64,000 bases of DNA from Eudoraea chungangensis (lineage in GTDB: Bacteria > Bacteroidota > Bacteroidia > Flavobacteriales > Flavobacteriaceae), in NCBI RefSeq assembly GCF_029360665.1, contig NZ_JARDUB010000005.1, positions 1-64,000 on the forward strand, read 5' to 3'. A program made the translations under genes and the position numbers. Each line of letters opens with the position of its first letter. Position 1 is the first letter of the stretch. Shown here one piece after another: positions 1 through 15,000 of this stretch. The notes beneath the pieces were generated by a model. That model saw nothing but the letters and a program-made list of their open reading frames with translations, had not been told where the DNA came from and did no database searches.

Positions 1-3000
1 AATTGTAGCCGTATCAAATGCACCCTCTGCATCCTCAACTCGTAAACTCACCTGGTAAACCCCGGCGGTATCGAAAGTATGCGATGGATCTTCTAAAGCA
101 CTGGTTGCACCATCATCATCAAAATCCCATAGGTAACTAGTAATAGCCTTGTCGTCCGTAGAGTCATCACTATTAAAGTTAACCGTTAATGGCGCCAAGC
201 CACTAATGATATCCGAATCTGCGGCAGCTACTGGTGGGGTATTCCCTCCGTCAGCTGGAATTACAGAAACATTATCGTATATAGCATTGGTAATTACCCC
301 ATCGTTATGAGAAGTCGTAGCCAATCCTACCTGGATGGTCTCTCCCATGGTGATATCTTTTCTACCAATCTCTTCCCAATTGCCATTAGAGTCTGATGCA
401 TAGCCAATAAAGGTATTTCCTTCACGTACCAAACGTACGTAATGAGGATAGTCATCTATTGGCACCGGACCTAAGTTATTATCCGCGGGCGTCATATTTG
501 CTCCGGCAGTTGGTCTATCCTGTAGAGTATAAGACAAGCCATCTCCTACTGGATTTGGAGAGAATGACATCAGTACTTGCGCCGAATTAGGAGCAGTGGT
601 ATTTCGCATCATAACTCCGGCTTTTGCCCAAGGATGGGTAGCGTCTAAAGCCAATACTCTGGCAATAATTTCTCCATCACCCGTTAACGGCTGATAAACA
701 AAATGGAATTCATCACTTTCGTCCCAGATATCTCTACCGGAAGCTTCCACCTGAAAGGTTCCATCGTCAAAACATGCACTTCCCGCAGCAGCTACGTTAC
801 CTATATCTGAACTAGTCCAAGGATCTGGTACTGGTCCACAGGCAACAGGATCTCCAGTTACTACAATTTCTAAGGTAGTATTATCTGTTAACCCTTCTGC
901 ATCTTCAATACTAAGGCTTACCGTATAGGTGCCTGGTGCTGTAAAGACATGTTCTGGCTCTTCCGCAGTAGAAGTCGCTGTATTATCTCCAAAGTCCCAC
1001 AAATATGTAAGATCTCCATTTCCTTCTGAGGTACTGGCACTTAAACCAACTACCAAAGGAGCATCCCCAGTGGAAACATCAGATGTAGCTCTGGCAACCG
1101 GATCTATGTTCGGTAAAGACGAAACAGTTATACTAACCTGAGCCTGATCTTGAAGACCTCCTGCATCAGTAACCGTCAAAGTAGCCGTAAAATTACCTGC
1201 TGAGGTATACGTATGCTCTGGATTTATTGCGTTGGAAGTAGCCGAGCCGTCTCCAAAGTTCCATAAATACCCAGAAATAGCATTGTTATCATCAGTCGAC
1301 TGATCTCCAGAGAACTGCACAATTAGCGCAGGTATTCCTTCATTTATATTAGAAGTTGCCACTGCAGTAGGAGGCAGATTCTCTTCTACTACATCAATAA
1401 GGACATCCGCAGTTGCCGATAAGCCATTTTCATCTTCAATAGTATAGGTAAAAGAATCCGGACCTACATAGGATCCATTGGCGGTATATAGCACCGTGTT
1501 CTCTCCTTCGTTAAGTTCTGCAGTTCCGTTACCCGGGTTACTTACTAGGGTAATTGTCAGGTCCTGGCCGTTAGGTTCACTATCGTTTGCCAATAAATTT
1601 TCTAACAATAATGGCACTCCCTGAACCGCCTGAATTTCATCATCCTCCGCAATTGGCGCTTCGTCTATTGTAATAGTAACGGAAGTGCTCGCAATTAATC
1701 CGTTGCTATCTACCCCGTCAATATCAATCTGGAAACTACCCGACGCATCGTTAGGCACATTACCTGATACCAAACCTGTAAGAGGGTTAATATTTATCCA
1801 CGATGGTAATGCCCCACCTTCATAACTAGCCGCATAGGTAAGTTTATTCCCCGCGTAGCCAATGTCAAAAGCTTCTGTAGCCTCCACAGAGAAATTAGAG
1901 CCTACTGCAACAAATAGATCCTCAATAGGCTGTGCCGTTGGCACCTCCAAAGGTCTAATATTAGTAAAATAAAAGGTATTATCATTCCAGTCACAGTTTG
2001 CACCTCCGGCACCACAACCAGAGCCAATATAATCCTGCATTACCAAATATTCATTTGGGATAACATTTCCATTATGGTCTATGACACGGTAAACTCGAAG
2101 ACCTAAAATTCCGTCCGCGTTGTTTCCGTTAGTCTGACCTCCCGAGCTTCTGTAACCTGCCACCTGAATTCTAAAAGGTTGATTAATACTCGTGGAGGAA
2201 TCAAAATTTATTATTGCCGGGTCCGTTTCTCCGCTTTTTACCGGTAATAAGGACTGATACCAAGCGTTAGAATGAGCAAAGTTAATTCCCCCTACGGTAA
2301 CGTCTGCACCTACCTGAATAAACCTTGCATTTGCAGAACCTGTGCCATGTAATGCAGAAAGCTGTAAGCCATAAACTGGCTGACTGGGGTCGGCTACTAC
2401 ATAGGCACTAGGTAAGATCATATCGCCTTCATAACCTGCGTTGATATTCTCTTCAAGAGGGTAATTAGAGCTAGGTCTAAAGGGAACATTGTTTGGAGGC
2501 GAGATGGTTCCCTCGTCATTAACAATACTCAGCATGCTGGATTGGAAACCAAAGACATCAAATACTTCCTGCCCATTAATCTCGTCCCCACCTTCTGGTT
2601 GAGGCGCATATCCTCCATGTAAGCTTGCTTGGTTTTCTAAAGCATTATCCGCATTAGAAATTATTTGAATGGTTTCTAAGAATAAGCCATTATTACCATT
2701 CCCAGTTGTTCCAATAAAGGTTATTGGAAGATCTACGTAACTACCCACTGGTACCGTAAAGCCAGGTCCCTCAATGGTTTCGCCATTGGCATCCAAAATC
2801 TCAAAAGTATAGTCGTTCGGATCTGAAACGATTATTTCTGAAACCACAAGATCACCAGATCCTGTATTATTTAATCGCATTGTATTAAAGTCTCTCCACT
2901 GTGCACCATTGCCACCTTGCTGACCTAATCTGTAGAAGGTGTAATAATCGTCTGCAGGGAAACCTCTGTCTGTTCCTGGTATCTTGGTCATGTTTTCTAT

Positions 3001-6000
3001 GGCCAATAAGGCACCAGAAGGAGTTTCTATGTTAAAATTGAACGTTTGTTCTGTAATATTTCCGTTTGCATCTTCTGCTGTTACTACAAGGGTATGTGGT
3101 CCTACATCCGAGACATTTAGTGGCTCGGTATATTCTTCCACTCCTGCATCATCTAAGTTATACTCTAACCTTACGATACTTCCACTACCGCTTTCGTCTG
3201 TAGCTTCTAGAGTAATGTCCACCGCACCTCTATAGGTATCTTCGTCGCTTTGATTACCATCAAAAGTAGCCACTATCGTTGGAGGTATAAGTGCTGTATT
3301 AACGGGAGCCAAACGTATATAGTTTAGTTTAACATTCACACCGCCCGTACCTAGACCTAATCTCAAAATGCCATCGGTTACCTCTACTATGCTAGTATCA
3401 GAACTATAAGTAGGTCCACTAGGATCTGCTTCTTGGTTGTAATTAATTATTTCTGTACCATTTGCGTCCAATACGTGGTTACTATCCGTAGCCGTCGCAT
3501 CACCTACACTTAGATTAACAGAGTAGGTACCATTGGGTAAATCTACAACCCACTCCCTATATGGAAAAGAGTTGTCATTCCTGTGTCCCAATATGGTTAA
3601 TGTCTGTAATAGTATACCATCTCCAATTCCTTCTGGTCTATTCCTAACGTTTGTTTCAGCACCCGCAGGTGTTAACGTACCAGGCAATACCCAGCCATAG
3701 GTAACATCCCCAAGAATTGTACTTTGCACCCCATATTCGGTACCAATATCGTCGACATAACCAGACGGGGAAGGTTCAATATTATTAGGATCAGGAGTTC
3801 GGAAATTAAACTGATAGGTATAAACCAATTCGTTGGTTATTTCCAGATTTATGTCAAAAGTAGCGTCTTCATAATTAGGTGAAGAAGCCGTAACGGTAGC
3901 CGTATAAGAACCAATTCCTAAACCGGTATTATCGATGCCAACATCAAAAGGAATACTCAGATTAAAGTTCTCTGGCAAGATTACCCAATCCTCACTGCTT
4001 TCCAAGGTGATTTCTGAGCTTACAACTCCTCCTGTAGCTGTTAAACTGATTTGTTGTACAGGAATATCTTCCTGATTTACTGCTACAATATAGTCTAGAC
4101 TTTCCTTTGTAAAGTCTAAAACCAAACTGCCATCCACAAAAGGCTCAACATTACTGAGAATAAAAAGATAATCCTGGTAATCCCCATTGGCTGCATCTTC
4201 AAAAGCAATCAAATAGCTATTTTCAATAGGATTACCATCTCTATCCCTATTAGGGTAAATTCTGGTCCTATGTGTAACTCCTGAAGTCTGAATAGCGTTA
4301 AGCCCATCTTCCGTATAATTAAACCTGTTGAAAAAATTAGATTCTGTGTAGATTCCGAAGACGGCTCCCTGTGGATCAAAAGAAGTATCACCCGACTCTA
4401 AAATTGGGAATAGGGTCTGTGCATTGTCTATACCATCGGCTTGCACCCCTACTTCATTAGTTGTAATTGAACCATCTATATTGGTATACCATCCAAAAGG
4501 TAAGGTCTCTGCAGGAGAATAACGTCCTACGGACACAAGAGTTACAGGTTCATTACCGGCCTTTACCCAACGCTCGTCTTCTAATTCATCTCCAACCGGA
4601 GCCGGATTTGTACCGTTGGATAAACTTGTCCAACCAACATCAATTCCAATTCCTAAGGCATCTACTACATCCTGTAATGGCGGCTCTTGATTGCCTTCAT
4701 AACCGGCTTTCTTAAGACCGTGCAGCCCTATTTCGAAACTAGGATTATTAGGATCGTCGCTTTCTATCAGCAAAGCAGCTTCCTGATATCCAAGGGCAGA
4801 ACCATCTAACCCCGCTGCATAAACAACAGTATAGTCCTGGCTTTCCCCCGGTTGCAGGGTTACTACCCCAGATGGGGTAACTGAAGTAAACTGGCTAGCA
4901 AAAGTACCGGTAAAGGAAGCACCAGTTATATTAAGCACCTCATTTCCATCATTGGTTACTTCAACCACTTTTGTATCGGTTTGCTCGCCTTCATTAGGGT
5001 TAGTATTATTCGTGACTTCAAAAATCAACTCTTCTGGGGCAGCCACAATTTTAGGTCCGCGGGTTGCCTGAACATTGGCACGTAAAAGCACTAAGCCTAC
5101 ATTGGTGTTACCACCTCTGTCGTATTCAGAAACATACATGTTTCCTGTATTTGGATCTTCTACTACGTCTAAAGGATCATCAAAACCTTGTAAGCCGGGT
5201 ACGTCGCCATTCGCATTGGCAATATCTCCATTACCCTGGGGTTGTAAGACAATAATATCGTCTTGTCCGCTAAAACGAACCACCATTAACAGACCCTGTA
5301 GTTTGCCGCCAAAGGCATCACTTTGGTATTCGATAGCCCCATTTGGAGATTTGTTAAAACCAAAATCATAGGCCGGTTCTCGGTAATTTGGATCTGGACC
5401 CAAATTGTCTGGATATTTACTAACATCCGTTGCCGGTTCTGATTCTTGTCCCGGAACGCCACTATAAGGAGCTCCTCCATGGTTCAATACAAATTCTCCC
5501 CTAAGAGGATTTGGATGTCCGTGATAGGATCCTCCTTGCGACTTAAATAACCAGTCTTTTTGTGTCTCGCCACCATTTAGCGCTGGGACGTTGTTTGGTA
5601 ACACACCAAGACCATCAATTCTTCTTGCCAAAGGATCTCCTATCGTATAGGCTGGTGAATTTGGCGATGAGTTATTGTTCCCAGCAGTACCATTGGTAGG
5701 TATATATAACCAACCGTTACTGTGCCATACAAAGTCATAGGCATTTCGAACTCCAGAAGCAAAAATGGTCAGGGGTGAATTAACAGAAAACGGATTATAG
5801 GTATTATCACTCATTAAAATACTTCCCGAAGGCGCTGCATTAATCACCGCAATATCATCGGTAGTATAAGCACTTAAGGGCAGGGTATTTGGTAATTTGT
5901 CTAATTCTACCTTTAGTATTGCAGCAGACAATAGTTTTTCTGGTCTAAAGTCCCAGGCTGCATCCGGAGCACCACCAGCGGAATTACTTCCTTGATTTAT

Positions 6001-9000
6001 ATAAAGATCTCCTTGATCATCAAAAATTACGCTATTGGTTAAATGATCTTTCTTAGACCTAGGTAAATGCACAATAATATCCTGTACATCGCTTAAGGTA
6101 GGACCACTTAATCTGGTTAATTTTCCGTCCCATTCCGGACCATCAGAATCAGAAGCTTGGCTATGGGTTACATAGGCAATTAAATTTTCTGCCGTAGACG
6201 ACGGATCAAATACTAGTCCAATAATAAGTCTTTCGTTATTGTTTCCTGGTCTCGATCCTCCTTCCGGATCTGGGGATCCAAGAAGCTGAGGCGTTAATAT
6301 TTCTTCATTTTCAAGGGTTCCATCGGCCGCCATATCCCATCGGAATATTCTACCGTCCGATTGGAAGTCTCCAATGGTACTACCGTACAACTTCCCGTCG
6401 GGTCCTATGACTAGGCTAGAGAAACGTTCTCCTTCTGTAGTTGGCAGAGCCACTTGGGTGAATTCTACACCGGTAAGGTCTAGATCCGGAACCGTTGTAC
6501 CATCCCCTGTTGTAAAGTCAGAGCGGAACGCCTGGAAAGGGATTCTTGTAGTGAGGTCTCCGATAAGGTTAGCCTCTATAGCGTTTGTTGTTCTAAACAC
6601 ATAGTCGGTAAACGGTTGTAAATCACTTAAAGGAGTTAAGGTAATTGCATCTCCTCCGCCTGTATCATTAGAATTGGAAGGAACTAAAATTTCATCATTC
6701 CCTACCACTCTATACAGATTTACATTGCCTGCAATAGTGCCTTCATCCAGTTCATATCCTTCGGGCGTATTTACCGATACGGTGATCTGGAAGTCTGTAA
6801 TAGCTACACCATTGCTGTTATCAGCAGGATTAACATTCGTAAAGAATGCTCCTGAACCAACCTGACCTCCAATAATTTCAATAGCAGAAATAATCGCATT
6901 GTTGGTAGTGGCCGTGAAATCGATAGTTAAATTTCCATCCGTTACAGTAATATCAGAAAATGTCTCTGTTATCAAAGTTCCGGGAGTAGCTTCTTCAGTA
7001 AGGTCATAATTAGATAAAGAACCTTGTCCTCCTTCAATATCAACATCGAACACACGCACACCTGTACCTCCTGCTCCTCCACCTGGTACTCCAAAGAAAG
7101 GTTCTAAGAAATACAGTTTAACTGTATATGGTCCTGCTCCTGTTACCGGTATAGAGTATCCGAATGGTGCTCCCGGACCTGACCCAGCTGCATCGTCATT
7201 TGAGAAACGGTATTCCAGGAACAAGTCATCTTCAGTGGTGCCTGCCACATCAAATATCTTAGATGACACTTCTGAATTGCCCGTTAAAAATGTTTCGTCT
7301 AATTCCCAAACGTTACTCTGTGCGTCTGTATACGTTGTCGTACCACCTGCATTTATTCTTAGAGCTACCGCACTATTTTCCGGTGTAATCGCAAAATCCT
7401 CAAAAGTATAGGTCACAGTAGCTGCGGCCTCTCTTCTTTTGGTAGCAAAAATCCCTGCAAAACTCTGATCATCATAGGCTGCATTACCGGCCAAATAAGA
7501 GGCTGGTAAAGGTAATGCTGTAAATGCCACTTCCGTACCCCCGTTTATGGTATAATGAGGTACAAGTAAATTATTATCTACATCTACAAAAAGTCTTAAT
7601 TGAACCGTACTGGTATTTAATCCAGCTACCGAAGTAACCTCTTGGTCATCGCCAGCAGATATACCATTAGTCTCAGAGCGTAATTCTACTTGTCCGCCAC
7701 TATTCGCGACAAGTTTTACGAAGTTATCCTCGTCCAGTCCAAACCAAATTCCGGCCTGTTCCGAATCGTTTGAGCCATCGGTATAGGGATTTACAATGGT
7801 AGTTGTAATACTAAAACTACCATAAGAGGTGGCGTCGAATCCAACGCCTAAAGTATTCACCTGTGAATTTACATCTGTACTTTGAGTGCCTCCAGACCCT
7901 TCCGTTCTATACGCAATTCCGTTATTGGCTTCCAAGATGAGATTCCCGTTAGTTAAGCTAATTTTCCCAGGCTCATAACCCAAAACATCTGGATGTGAGA
8001 TAGGTAAGTCTGCAGCCAATCGCACTGTTGGATTATCTACCATGGTAAACCCTGTATTAGACAAACCGCCTTCTGTACCATCAAATGTTAGGCTGTATGG
8101 CAGAGCTACTGGAATTTCTTCACAGTCTAGCAGACTGATTGGCGCACAGTTAAGCGCAGGAGTATTATCTGCAGGTCTAATATTTCTAGCAATTACAACA
8201 ATATCCTGATAATCGAAGCCAGTAATATGCTCTTCCGTAGCGATAATATAAGCATCTGTCTCCCCTGGCAAGGCATATACACGAACATGGTGCGGAATAT
8301 TACCAGTGAAAGTATTTAGAACATCTTCGCTATATAATTGTCTGTTTTGGAATGCAGGCCATCTGCTATAGAAACCAAAGGCCTGTGTTCCCGGATCAAA
8401 CTGATCTAATCCTGTTAAAGGTGGATTTAATCGTTGTCCATTACTCACAGGGGTATTATCAACCGTAAAGAGCTCATTGGTAGCTGAGGCATTACCTGTC
8501 TCATACCATCCAAAAGCCACAACAGGATCGGAACCTGTTGGTCCATAAACGCTCAATAACTCTAAGGTTACCGGAGCATCTATTGCCCTTTCGAAGCTTT
8601 GTATATCTAATTCATCTCCTAAAAGATCATTAAAATCTAAACCATTAGCAGGGTTGAAAATGTTTGTAGCTGGATCTTCATCTCCTACATTCACAGCTCC
8701 TGCCCCTAATTGTGTATCTAAGATCCATTGCAGAGAAGGCTCATTAGAACCACCTGTACCCTGCTTTCCTAAACCATTCAGGGGAATAACAACATCGTCT
8801 ACATCTGTTCCAGAAATGGTTAATTGGGCAAATTTTGGACCATTAGAAGTAGGGCTAAAGACTACGTTAAATGCATCAGAATTCTGAGGATTTAGGCTAG
8901 AAGCCAAACCATTGAAGCTAAACTGATCGCTATCCGGCCCCGTAATTTCTGCAGTAATTCCTTCTAAGTTGGCATTTCCAAGGTTAGAAAGAAGTATTTC

Positions 9001-12000
9001 CTGAGTAAAGTCGTTACTTGTAATGGCATCTCCTACCACTTCTTCCGCATCCAAAACAATCAATGCTTCTGGTGAAGCCTGGGCACTAGGTCTTAATAGA
9101 ATAATTTCACGTTGCCCGTAGTCAGACACATAAATATTTCCTGTGGTTACATCTTCTACAAGATCTAAAGGATCATTAAATCCTGTAAATCCTGGGATTC
9201 CTATTTTAAAGGTATTGATGTCTCCGTTAGGTCCGTCGGGTACAAGGGCAATAATATCGCTCCCACCACTATACCTAACAACCAGTAAAGCTCCGGTTAG
9301 GTTACCGTTCTCGGCATTACTCTTATATTCAATGACACCGTTTGGCGATTTATTGTTTTCAAAATCAAAGGCAGCTCCTCTATAGTTAATATCTGGTTGC
9401 ACTCCATCATAAGTATTTCCAGATTGATTTACATCTGCATCTCCTCTATTTAAAACAAACTCTCCACGCAAAGGGTTAGGGTGCCCATAATAACCCAATG
9501 GATTAGATGGGTTTAATCTAAACAACCAATCCTTTTGAGTATTATTACTGTTCGAGGCAGGTATTACCGGGTAGTTTCCGCTAATGTCATCGTGATCATA
9601 GATGCTGCCATCTGGTCTTCTTGTATCATCAATGGACGCGGGCGCATTACTTCCTGCGGCTGTTCCATTAGTTGGAATATAAAGTTGCCCATTAGAATGC
9701 CAAACTAAATCGTAGGCATTTCTAACTCCAGTTCCAAATAAGGTTAAAGGCGCATCAAAATAATAAGGATTATAAGTCCCATCATCCGGAATATTGTTTT
9801 GGCCAGACTCTGAATAGGTAGTACCTCCAGGTGAGGCTAATGTAGGAGAATTTACATTCGCCTCGTTAATCGTCGCTGGGTCCATTGTGGTTTTAGCATT
9901 CAAAGGCCATTGTCCTTCTGGTAATTTATCCAAATCGAGGCGCAAGGCAGCAGCTGAAAGCAAGCGTTCTTTTCGCTGTCCCCAAGAATTATCCGGAGCT
10001 CCTCCGGCTGTATTACTCCCCTGATTAAAGTACAATACATTGTTTTCTCCAGGTCTAAAAGTTATACTGTTGGTTAAGTGATCTTTTGTAGACCTAGGCA
10101 AATTAGTAACAACTAAAACCTCGGTCTGTAAGTTGTCTCCTGTAAGTCTAGATATTTTACCATCCCAAGCAGGAGCTCCACTTAATCCACCTGAATTGTG
10201 TGAAATATAAGCGATAAGATTTTGTGCTGTAGCATCCGGATCAAAGGTTAGGCCAACAGAGGTTCTGCTGTTACCATAGTTACCTTTCCAGGCATTCAGA
10301 TCCTCTTTTCCTGAAAGGGTACCATCACTTTCAATGGTCCATCTATCAATATCTCCGTTTATTTGTAAACCATATAATTTTCCGTCAGGACCAATCGTTA
10401 AGGTAGTATACTGCTCACCAGATGCAACTGCTCCTTCATTTGAAAAGGACACGTTGTCTAAATCGGTTACAGGTCCGGTATTACCACTTCCTGTGGTAAA
10501 GGTCGAAGCAAAGGCTTCAAATGGCTCTCCCACTAAGTCCAAAACCCCTTCAATCTCGAATCTGTACTCTGTATTTGCTTCAAGAGGGGCAGAAGGAACA
10601 AGGTTAATAGCGTCTCCGCCACCTGTACCATTTACACTGGCTAGAACCTGATTTCCATTGGATACTTTAATAAGTTTTACACTAGTTGTAGTAATTGTGT
10701 TATTGTCTACACCCGCGTTATTTTGTGAATCCAGATTAGGCAAAAACAGATCGTTAGCCGAAATACTTGTATTTACCGGTACGCCAATGGCACCGTCGTC
10801 TGGATCCACTCCTACAACTCTTGGCGTTTGTACTCCACCTGCAGTAGCAGTAATCTGTACATAGTTTATTTTGGTATTAAAACCACCGGTAGCATCAAGC
10901 GTTAAACGTCCGTCCTCAACAGAAACTACTGCACTTCCAGTAGTAAACTGTTCTGGGTCATTAGCCACACGAACAGGAGTATAACGATCTACCAGGGTTG
11001 TTCCTTCAGCATTCAAGCTATGGAATGGTGTAGTATCAACTGGGTTAGTACCATCCAAAGATGGATCCCCAACGCTTACCACAACGTTATAAGACCCGTT
11101 AGGTACTTCTATTTCCCACTTGCCTTCTGTAGCGACTCCGTTAGACCCACCGGTATCCCCATATTGCATATGGATTAAGGTCTTTTCTAACAAAGAAACA
11201 GTTGAATTTCTATTCCGGGTATTTGTTGTGAGGTCTATTGGTGCATCTCCTAAAGTTAACCATCCATAGGTAAGGTCGTTCCCTCTGTCTCCATAAGGGT
11301 CTCCACTATCCCTTTCATAGTCTGCGGGAGGAGCTGTAGCAGGATCCGAGAAGTTGATATTTACGGCAAAATCGTTGACCGGCTCGGTAATTTCCAGAGT
11401 AATCTGTAATTCAGCGCTCGTATAGCCAACATCAGCTGGTTGTTCAATTGCGAAAATTGTGGTACTATAGTTCCCAGGTGCAAGACCTTCTTCTATACCA
11501 AATTCCAGGTCTCCAAGAACTGGGTTCTCAGGCAAAATTAGCCATGACGCTGAATCCGGATCATCACTTAATATAATTGCGGGACTACCTTCGCTTGCCG
11601 TCAGAGTGGCTGTTTGAGGTGCAATACTACTTCCTTGTTCTCCTGAGAAACTAAGTTCTGTTACATCAAAAGAAAGGGTAGCATCCTCCGAGATAGTAAA
11701 ATAGTCAAAAGTTGCATCAAAAGAACTAGCATTACTTCTATAGGTGGCATAAACCCCTGCAAAACTAGCGTTTCCTACCTCTCCATTTATCTCTTTCCCG
11801 CTTAAATATGCAGCTGGTAGCACTAAGTCGTCAAAATTAGTTTTAACCAGTTGGGTAAAATTAGTATCATCCAAAGAATAAAAAGCAGTTAGTGTTTCTG
11901 CTTCTGGGTCTACCACCAATCGCAAGGTCACATCTTGTCCCGACACACCAAGTGCATTAACCTGAATTTGATCTGGGGAGTCCGCTCCGTTTGCGGAAGC

Positions 12001-15000
12001 ACCACCTATCTCCCTACGCATCTCAATATTGTTGTTGTTAACATTGAGCTTTACGAAGTTTTCATCATCTATTCCAAACCAAATTCCAGCCTGTGCGGAA
12101 CTTCCCCCGGTAGTTATTCCGAGTAATTTTGTTTCAAGGGTAATTGTTGATGTAATGTTTTGTAATCCTACCCCAAGTGTGTTTATCTGGGCATTATTAT
12201 CTAAATAGGCAATTCCTTTATTTGCCGAAATCACCAGGTTATCTCCTGTAAGAGCTAGGTTTCCTGGCTCATATCCCGGTACGTCTGTATTAGAAGGAGT
12301 ACCGTCTTCCGCGACTCTTGTGCCCGAATAAGGATCCACCATGGTAAAGCCGGTGTCACTTAGGCCACCTTCTGTCCCGTCAAAACTAAGGGAAACAGCA
12401 TTACTAGTTACGATTTGATCACAGGGTAACGTACTAAATGGGCTACAAGGTGAAGCTTCTTCCGTAATTTCTTCTGTTACTACCTCGGTGTAATCGGTAC
12501 TCAATCGGATTGGACCAATATTTCCTGTATTGGCAGTACTTGTAGTACTGATAAATATTCTACCCAATTCAGGTATACCTACTACAGTCTGATCTTCGGT
12601 TGCTGCTATCCAACTATTGTCTCCTTCTGCCAAGGTTGGTGCAATAGTATACTCATAACTAATAGTACCAGCACCATCCCATACTCCTTTAACAACAAAC
12701 TGTAACAATTGGTCAGGAGCAATTTCTGTCTGACCCATATTGGAATTAGAAGTGGCAAGTCCTAGTCGAGCATAATAGGTTCCTCCATAGTTTCCAATGA
12801 TGTGACGAACCCATGCGGTCCCTTCGCCACCATCGTCATCTACCCGGATAGCCACACGAATTCTATTTCCCTCGCTTGCACCTAAGGCCTCTACTTTAAA
12901 GTAGGTGCCATAGTAGAATGGCACATTCGCTTCAAGAGCGACAGGATTGTTTATTAGTGTTTGGTAATCTATAACCGTATTATCGTTTTCAATCCTTACC
13001 GAGTTGGCTACGCCGGTAGCAATAGAAGTGGCGACTACTGGTAAATCTGGCTTTGAATTTTCAGGAATCCAAGCTCCACCAGATACCGTTTCTAGATCTC
13101 CAAGAGAATAATCAAAATCTTCTATGAAGGCGAAGTCTCCGACTGGAGGAACAACTATATCTTCCTCAACATTTATGGTTATCGAAGCCTCAACCTGATT
13201 GTCCCCATCACTAACTTCTACTGTTAATATGTACTGAGGCGTAGTGTCAAAATCAAGTGCGTTCACCGTAGTAATCTCCCCAGAATCCTGGTTTATAGTA
13301 AAATCTCCTGCTTCATTACCCGCGGTAATAGCAAAATCCAAATCTGCAACATCCGTATCTGCATCTGTAGCTACTACTGTATCTACTGCATCTCCTATGG
13401 ATGCTAGTTCCGATACTGTAAAAATTTGGTCGTCAACTACAGGAGGAATGTTCGTATTCGTATCAGCCTCAACACTAAAGTCATCAAAAGTGGCTGTGAA
13501 TTGGCTACCATTTCTGTGGGTAGCAAAGATCCCTGCAAAGGAAACATTGTCCTGACCTCCTACTGCATTGATATCTCTTCCTGTAAAATAATTTGCTGGA
13601 AGCAATAATGTTCCTAAAGAAGTTCTGGTTCCCGCTCCAACTGTGTAAAAGGCCTCTACCGATAAAGCAGTAGGATCAATCACCATCTCCAAGACAACAT
13701 CATTGCCTGAGGCCGATGCATTTACCTGAAGTTGGTCTGTATTATTGTTTGCTGATGCCCCTGCGCGCTCTACTCGAAGTTCTACATTGTTATTATTGAT
13801 ATCGAGCTTAACAAAATTATTCTCATCAAAACCATACCAGAGCCCTGCCTGTGCGGCATCCCCTCCTGTAACTATATTTAATAGCGTGGTTTTTATCGTT
13901 ATTGTCTCGGATAAATTATCCAGACCTATCCCCAAAGTATTAACCTGGTTATTATTATTACTACTTCCAATATCAGGATCTAAATAAGCAATCCCAGCCT
14001 GTGATTGTATGGCCAAAGTACCACTACCTAAAGTAAGTAAGGATGGCTCATATCCATTTATCCTTGGATTGGAAATAGCTAAATCTCCAGCCCTTCTTGC
14101 CTCCGAATGTTCTAAAACCGCTGTAAAGCCAGTTCCTGATGCATTTGTATCAAAAATAGTATTGGCTACTGGGGCAGAAAAATCTAAATTCACCGGTAAA
14201 CTAACCACTACCGCATCACAAGGTAGAATACTCAATGGGTTACATACATCTATAAGATCGATGGTCATTTCCGCGCTCGACGCATTGGTCCCATCGCTTA
14301 CTTCTACGGTTAACACATATTGAGGGGTAACCGCAAAATCAAGTGCGTTCACCGTTGTGATTTCTCCGGTATCCTGGTTTATAGTAAAATCTCCTGCTTC
14401 ATTACCCGAGGTAATAGCAAAATCCAAATCTGCAACATCCGTATCTGCATCCGTAGCTACTACAGTACCTACTGCATCCCCTACTACCGCTATCTCCGTA
14501 ATATCAAATTCTTGATCCAATACAACAGGAGGTGTCGTGACTATAATTTCTTCCGTAACTACCTGAGCATAATCGGTACTGAGTCTGATTGGTCCAATCT
14601 TCCCATTATTGGCAGTGCTGGTAGAACTAATAAATATTCTACCTAATTCTGGTGTTCCTGTTACAGACTGAGATGCAGTAGCTGCAACCCAAGTATTATC
14701 ACCTTCTACCAAAGTCGGTGCAATAGTATATTCATAACTTATGGTACCTGCGCCATCCCACACTCCTTTTACCACAAATTGCAAAACCTGATCAGGATCC
14801 ACGCCAACCTCTCCAACTGGGGCGGCATTAGAACCAGCGAGCCCTAATCTAGCGACTAAAGGACCATTATTTCCGTTCCGACTTATCATCTGTCGGACCC
14901 AGGCAGCAGCCTCACCACCACTATCATCCACTCGTATAGCAACCCGTATTCTATTGTTATTGTTAGTCCCTAGATCTGTTATTTGGAAATAAGTCCCGTA

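Noticed and set aside
4209-5480. Two minus-strand frames at 4209-4391 and 5286-5480 that might signal a frameshift in the giant gene
   Set aside because: They are in a different frame from the giant gene, which reads through both places without a stop and in homology with its duplicate module.
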